A stretch of DNA of 64,000 nt from Comamonas testosteroni. Its GTDB lineage: Bacteria > Pseudomonadota > Gammaproteobacteria > Burkholderiales > Burkholderiaceae_C. The stretch is from positions 5,456,001 through 5,520,000 of the forward strand of contig NZ_CP043568.1 in NCBI RefSeq assembly GCF_014076415.1, read 5' to 3'. How positions within the stretch are numbered: position 1 is the stretch's first letter; every line of letters begins with the position of its first letter. The position numbers and the translations under genes were made by a program. Below are positions 60,622 through 64,000 of the stretch, piece by piece. The notes under the pieces are model-generated. The model had not been told where the DNA came from. It searched no databases and was given only the letters and a program-made list of their open reading frames with translations.

Positions 60622-61550
60622 ACACCGCCGCCTCGACCGCCATTCCCAAGCCCCTGGCATCCGGCGTCGCATCGTCCGCAGCGCCCAGGCTGGCGCCCTC
60701 GCCGGCACCGGCCGCAAAAAGCCTGCGCCCCGTCCTGATCGATCTGCAAAGGCTCAGGCGCCTGCCGCCCACGCTGGCCCTGGCATGGCTGGTGATTGCC
60801 ACCGCCGCGCTGTGGGCCCTGGTTCCGGGCTGGTTTGCCCATCAGAACCCCGTCGTCGGCCAGGCCGGCCAACAGTTGCTGGAGCCCGGCCTCGCGCACT
60901 GGCTGGGCACGGATGCGCTGGGGCGTGATCTCTGGGCCCGCGTGGTGCATGGTTCGGTGCACTCCTTGTCGGGTGCTTTCCTGGCCGTGGCCGTGGGCCT
61001 GGTGGCGGGCACGCTGATCGGCCTGCTGGCCGGTGCCACGGGCGGCCGTGTCGATGATGCGCTGATGCGCTTCGTCGACGTGCTGCTGGCCGTGCCCTCG
61101 CTGCTGCTGTCGCTGACCATCATCATCTTGCTGGGCTTTGGCACCATCAATGCTGCCATCGCCGTGGGGGTGGCATCCGTGGCCGGCTTCGCTCGCCTGG
61201 TGCGCTCGGAAGTGGTTCGCGTGCGGCGCTCCGACTATGTGGAGGCGGCCTTCGGCAGCGGCGGACGCTTTGCCGCCGTACTGTGGCGCCATGTGCTGCC
61301 CAATTCGCTGACCTCGGTGGTGGCCCTGGCCGCGCTGCAGTTCGGCTCGGCCATCCTGTCGATCTCCACGCTGGGCTTTCTGGGTTACGGCGCGCCGCCG
61401 CCCACGCCAGAATGGGGTCTGCTGATCGCCGAAGGGCGCAACTACATCGCCACCGCCTGGTGGCTGACCACGGCGCCGGGCCTGGTCGTGGTGGCCGTGG
61501 TGCTGGCCGCCAACCGCATCGGCGCCTCCTTCGCGCGGAGGCCGGCATGA
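60618..61550 (+). CDS. ABC transporter permease (DppC type)
   Basis: The 310-residue protein begins with an unusual alanine/proline-rich cytoplasmic extension of about 45 residues, then a helix (LALAWLVIATAALWALVPGW), the DppC-type WLGTDALGRDLWARVVHGSV motif, five more helices and the EAA loop SDYVEAAFGSGGRFAAVLWR. It pairs with the upstream permease. Its ATG overlaps the upstream stop (ATGA at 60618) and its stop overlaps the ATPase start in the same way. Confidence 0.92.
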   Translation: MNTAASTAIPKPLASGVASSAAPRLAPSPAPAAKSLRPVLIDLQRLRRLPPTLALAWLVIATAALWALVPGWFAHQNPVVGQAGQQLLEPGLAHWLGTDALGRDLWARVVHGSVHSLSGAFLAVAVGLVAGTLIGLLAGATGGRVDDALMRFVDVLLAVPSLLLSLTIIILLGFGTINAAIAVGVASVAGFARLVRSEVVRVRRSDYVEAAFGSGGRFAAVLWRHVLPNSLTSVVALAALQFGSAILSISTLGFLGYGAPPPTPEWGLLIAEGRNYIATAWWLTTAPGLVVVAVVLAANRIGASFARRPA

Positions 61551-63232
61551 GCGCCCTGCTGCAAGACCGACCCGCCACGGCAATCCCAGCCTCTGCTGTC
61601 GCCCCGCTGCTCGAAGTCCAGGACCTGGTCATCGCCTACCGCGACCACAGCGGCCAGGAGCAGCGCGTGGTCCACGGCCTGTCGTTTTCCGTGGCGCCCG
61701 GCGAGGTCGTGGCGCTGGTCGGCGAATCGGGCTCGGGCAAGACCACCACGGCCCAGGCCGTGATCGGCCTGCTCGCCGACAACGGACGCCGCGAGCAAGG
61801 CAGCATCCGGCTGCAAGGCACCGAGGTCTCGGACTGGAGTGCCACGCGCTGGAACAGCATTCGCGGCCGCGTGCTCAGCCTGGTGCCCCAGGATCCGACC
61901 ACCTCGCTCAACCCCGTGCGCACCGTGGGCGACCAGGTCGGCGAAATCCTGCGCATTCACGGCCTGCGCGACCGCTCTGCCATCGAGGCCCGCGTGATCG
62001 ACCTGCTGACGCGCGTGGGCCTGTCACAGCCCGCCCTGCGGGCGCGCCAGTATCCGCACGAGCTGTCGGGCGGCATGCGCCAGCGCGTGCTGATCGCCAT
62101 CGCCATCGCGCTGCGGCCTGCGCTGATCATCGCCGACGAGCCCACCAGCGCGCTGGATGTCACGGTGCAGCGGCGCATCCTGGATCTGATCGACGAGCTG
62201 CGCCACGAAACCGGCACCGCCGTGCTGCTGGTCACCCACGATCTGGGCGTGGCCGCCGACCGCGCACATCGCCTCATCGTCATGCAGGGCGGCCGCATCC
62301 AGGAACAAGGCCCGACACTGGAGCTTCTGCGCAATCCGCAAAGCGCCTATACGCGCCGCTTGCTGTCTGATGCTCCCTCGCTCACGTACGCCCCTCGTCG
62401 CACTGCGCCATCGGCGGCGGCAACTGCCCAAGACTGGGCCATCGAGGTCGAGGACCTGATCCACGACTTCCAGGCCCCCGGCCAGGGGCGCGGCGTTTTC
62501 CGTGCCGTGGACGGCGTGTCGCTGCGCCTGCGTCGGGGCTCCACGCATGCCATCGTGGGCGAGTCGGGCTCAGGCAAGACCACGACCATACGCGACATCG
62601 TGGGCCTGGCACGCCCTACATCGGGTCGCATCCGCATCGCCGGCGTCGAACTCACGGGCCTGCGCGGCGAGGCCCTGCGCCAGCTGCGCCGCCGCGTGCA
62701 GCTGGTCTACCAGAACCCGTTCAGCTCGCTGGACCCGCGCCAGCGTGTCTTCGACATCATCGAGGAGCCCCTGCTCAACTTCGAGCCGCTGCCGCCCCAG
62801 GAGCGCCGCCAGCGCGTGCTTGACATGCTCGAGCGCGTGGGCCTGCCGGCCGGCGTGCTGCAGCGACGCCCGCATGCGCTCTCGGGCGGCCAGCGCCAGC
62901 GCGTGGCGCTTGCGCGCGCCCTGGTGCTGCAGCCGCAGGTGCTGGTGCTGGACGAGGCCGTTTCGGCCCTGGACGTGACCGTGCAGGCCCAGATCCTCGC
63001 CCTGCTCGCGCAGCTGCAGCAGGACCTGGGCCTGAGCTATCTCTTCATCTCGCACGACCTTGCCGTGGTGCGCCAGATCGCCGACACGGTGTCGGTGCTG
63101 CGCGCAGGCAAGGTGGTGGACGCAGGCAGCGTAGAGGACGTGTTCCTGCACCCCACCAGCGACTACACGCGCGAACTCATGGACGCCATTCCCGGCAAAA
63201 GGAGCATTGATTTTGTCCCCCACCCCGCCTGA
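61547..63232 (+). CDS. ABC transporter ATP-binding protein with two fused ATPase domains
   Basis: The 561-residue protein fuses two DppD/DppF-type ATPase domains (about 20-270 and 300-555). Each has Walker A VGESGSGKTTT, a Q loop, a signature (HELSGGMRQRVLIAIAIALR in the first, ALSGGQRQRVALARALVLQP in the second), Walker B (IIADEPTSALDVTV and LVLDEAVSALDVTV) and a switch histidine (LVTHDLGVA and FISHDLAVV). It powers the two permeases. The second domain has EAVSALD in place of EPTSALD, keeping the catalytic glutamate. The start ATG overlaps the upstream stop; the stop lies inside the next gene. Confidence 0.92.
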   Translation: MSALLQDRPATAIPASAVAPLLEVQDLVIAYRDHSGQEQRVVHGLSFSVAPGEVVALVGESGSGKTTTAQAVIGLLADNGRREQGSIRLQGTEVSDWSATRWNSIRGRVLSLVPQDPTTSLNPVRTVGDQVGEILRIHGLRDRSAIEARVIDLLTRVGLSQPALRARQYPHELSGGMRQRVLIAIAIALRPALIIADEPTSALDVTVQRRILDLIDELRHETGTAVLLVTHDLGVAADRAHRLIVMQGGRIQEQGPTLELLRNPQSAYTRRLLSDAPSLTYAPRRTAPSAAATAQDWAIEVEDLIHDFQAPGQGRGVFRAVDGVSLRLRRGSTHAIVGESGSGKTTTIRDIVGLARPTSGRIRIAGVELTGLRGEALRQLRRRVQLVYQNPFSSLDPRQRVFDIIEEPLLNFEPLPPQERRQRVLDMLERVGLPAGVLQRRPHALSGGQRQRVALARALVLQPQVLVLDEAVSALDVTVQAQILALLAQLQQDLGLSYLFISHDLAVVRQIADTVSVLRAGKVVDAGSVEDVFLHPTSDYTRELMDAIPGKRSIDFVPHPA

Positions 63233-64000
63233 CACTCTTGCTCGCGCGCGCCCTGCACCGCGCCTGGGCTTCTTCAGCCGCCTGCTCGATGAGGTACCGG
63301 CCGGCGAACGCTACCGCCTGGTCACCGAGCAGATCGCCCATGCCGAAGCCCAGGGTTTCGACTCGGCCTGGATCGCCCAGCATCATTTCCACGAAAGCGA
63401 GGGCGGCCTGCCCTCGCCCTTTGTCTTTCTGTCGCATGTGGCGGCCCGCACGCGGCGCATCCGTCTGGGCACGGGTGTGGTCACGCTGCCGCTGGAAAAC
63501 GCGCTGCGCGTGGCCGAGGATGCGGCCGTGCTGGACCTGCTGTCTGGCGACCGCCTCGAAGTGGGTCTGGGCACAGGCGGCACGGCAGAGTCCTTCGAGG
63601 CCTTCGGCGTCACAGGCAGCGAGCGCGGCGCGGTCTTTGCGCGCAACTTCGCCGTGCTGAGGGATGCCTGGGCCGGGCGCGTGCTGGCAGGCGGCGTGCG
63701 CCTGTACCCCGCAGCCCCGCAACTGCTGGAGCGCGTCTGGCAGGCCACGTTCTCGGTCGAGGGCGGGGCACGCGCCGGCGCCAGCGGCGACGGCCTGATG
63801 CTCTCGCGCACCCAGCCCCGACCCGAAGGCCGACCCCGGGCCACGCTGTCCGAGATACAGAACCCCATCATCGAGGCCTATCTCGCGGCCCTGCCCGCAG
63901 GACGCGCACCGCGCATCCTGGCCTCGCGCACCCTGCTGGTTGCCGACAGGCGCGAACAGGCACTGCAATGGGCCGAGGCCGGTCTGCGCCGTTCGGCCCA
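63213..64000 (+). CDS. Luciferase-like FMN-dependent monooxygenase (TIGR04027-like), 3' end outside window
   Basis: The frame from a TTG at 63213, preceded by AAAGGAG eight bases upstream, stays open to the window end (over 262 codons). It encodes RLGFFSRLLDEVPAGERYRL, then GFDSAWIAQHHFHESEGGLP, TRRIRLGTGVVTLPLENALR, VLDLLSGDRLEVGLGTGGTA and FSVEGGARAGASGDGLMLS. This is the bacterial luciferase-like fold with the usual histidine pair in QHHFHE and the phosphate-binding EGGARAGASG. Such enzymes oxidise organosulfur or other small substrates with FMNH2 and O2. It overlaps the ATPase gene by 20 bases. The ligand imported by the preceding transporter is probably its substrate (inference). Confidence 0.82.
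   Translation, partial: MSPTPPDTLARARPAPRLGFFSRLLDEVPAGERYRLVTEQIAHAEAQGFDSAWIAQHHFHESEGGLPSPFVFLSHVAARTRRIRLGTGVVTLPLENALRVAEDAAVLDLLSGDRLEVGLGTGGTAESFEAFGVTGSERGAVFARNFAVLRDAWAGRVLAGGVRLYPAAPQLLERVWQATFSVEGGARAGASGDGLMLSRTQPRPEGRPRATLSEIQNPIIEAYLAALPAGRAPRILASRTLLVADRREQALQWAEAGLRRSA

Noticed and set aside
1..64000. CRISPR arrays, tRNA or rRNA genes
   Set aside because: No regularly spaced short repeats, cloverleaf-like genes or rRNA segments were recognised by eye; a covariance-model scan would be decisive.

Overview
The window is GC-rich chromosomal DNA from a betaproteobacterium. Gene content and order point to the Comamonadaceae, probably Comamonas or a close relative. The evidence is the rsmI/yraN/SIS-isomerase/BON-lipoprotein cluster, pilT-pilU, hmp-norR, a CzcCBA efflux operon, and a dispersed palindromic intergenic repeat of a kind I associate with this family. 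The genus call is inference. I saw no rRNA, tRNA, CRISPR array, prophage or replication origin. The only intact-looking mobile element is one IS5-family insertion sequence (34775-35592).

Layout. 1-1422: 3' end of an FAD-linked oxidase and a GlpP-type antiterminator. 1423-2300: a decayed stretch with a DUF1016 nuclease remnant and a frameshifted small gene. 2382-9418: AbrB-type membrane protein, ChaN-like lipoprotein, a PAS-GGDEF-EAL protein with a small partner, purU and a LysR regulator. 9529-15689: a lone UvrD-like helicase, an orphan amino-acid-type binding protein, a GlcD-type oxidase and a PQQ-type sugar dehydrogenase. 15711-19551 (minus): dsdA, then a tiny lipoprotein followed by a Tat-exported phospholipase C. 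19780-28333: CzcCBA metal efflux operon (minus) facing its response regulator. A perfect 22-bp palindrome lies between them, and the sensor kinase is separated from its regulator by an opposed DUF5713 gene. 28433-29369: two small hypothetical genes. 29473-32536 (minus): TonB receptor and siderophore-binding protein behind a Fur-like box. 32896-35592: DUF445 protein, DUF3297 protein and the IS. 35834-38758: hmp and norR, with a sigma-54 promoter and three NorR-type sites between them.

38759-47825: an FKBP isomerase, a class V aminotransferase, then a fatty-acyl cluster. This cluster has a 1098-residue single-chain biotin-dependent acyl-CoA carboxylase and a CoA ligase on the minus strand. A TetR regulator and an ABC binding protein diverge from them, with paired TACC-N4-GGTA operators between. 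47958-52101: YggS-type PLP protein, pilT, pilU and a beta-hydroxyacid dehydrogenase. 52161-54833: dolP-like, diaA/gmhA-like and yraN (minus), divergent from rsmI with overlapping start codons. 54928-57692 (minus): Hsp70-like YegD, VOC protein and OsmC-like protein. 57932-64000: a five-gene operon (family-5 binding protein, two permeases, a double ATPase and a luciferase-like flavin monooxygenase) that runs off the window.

The strongest leads are four. The first is the carboxylase/CoA-ligase/TetR/binding-protein cluster. The second is a dispersed repeat that has become an in-frame linker inside that carboxylase. The third is the NorR/sigma-54 control region. The fourth is the overlapping divergent start codons of yraN and rsmI.
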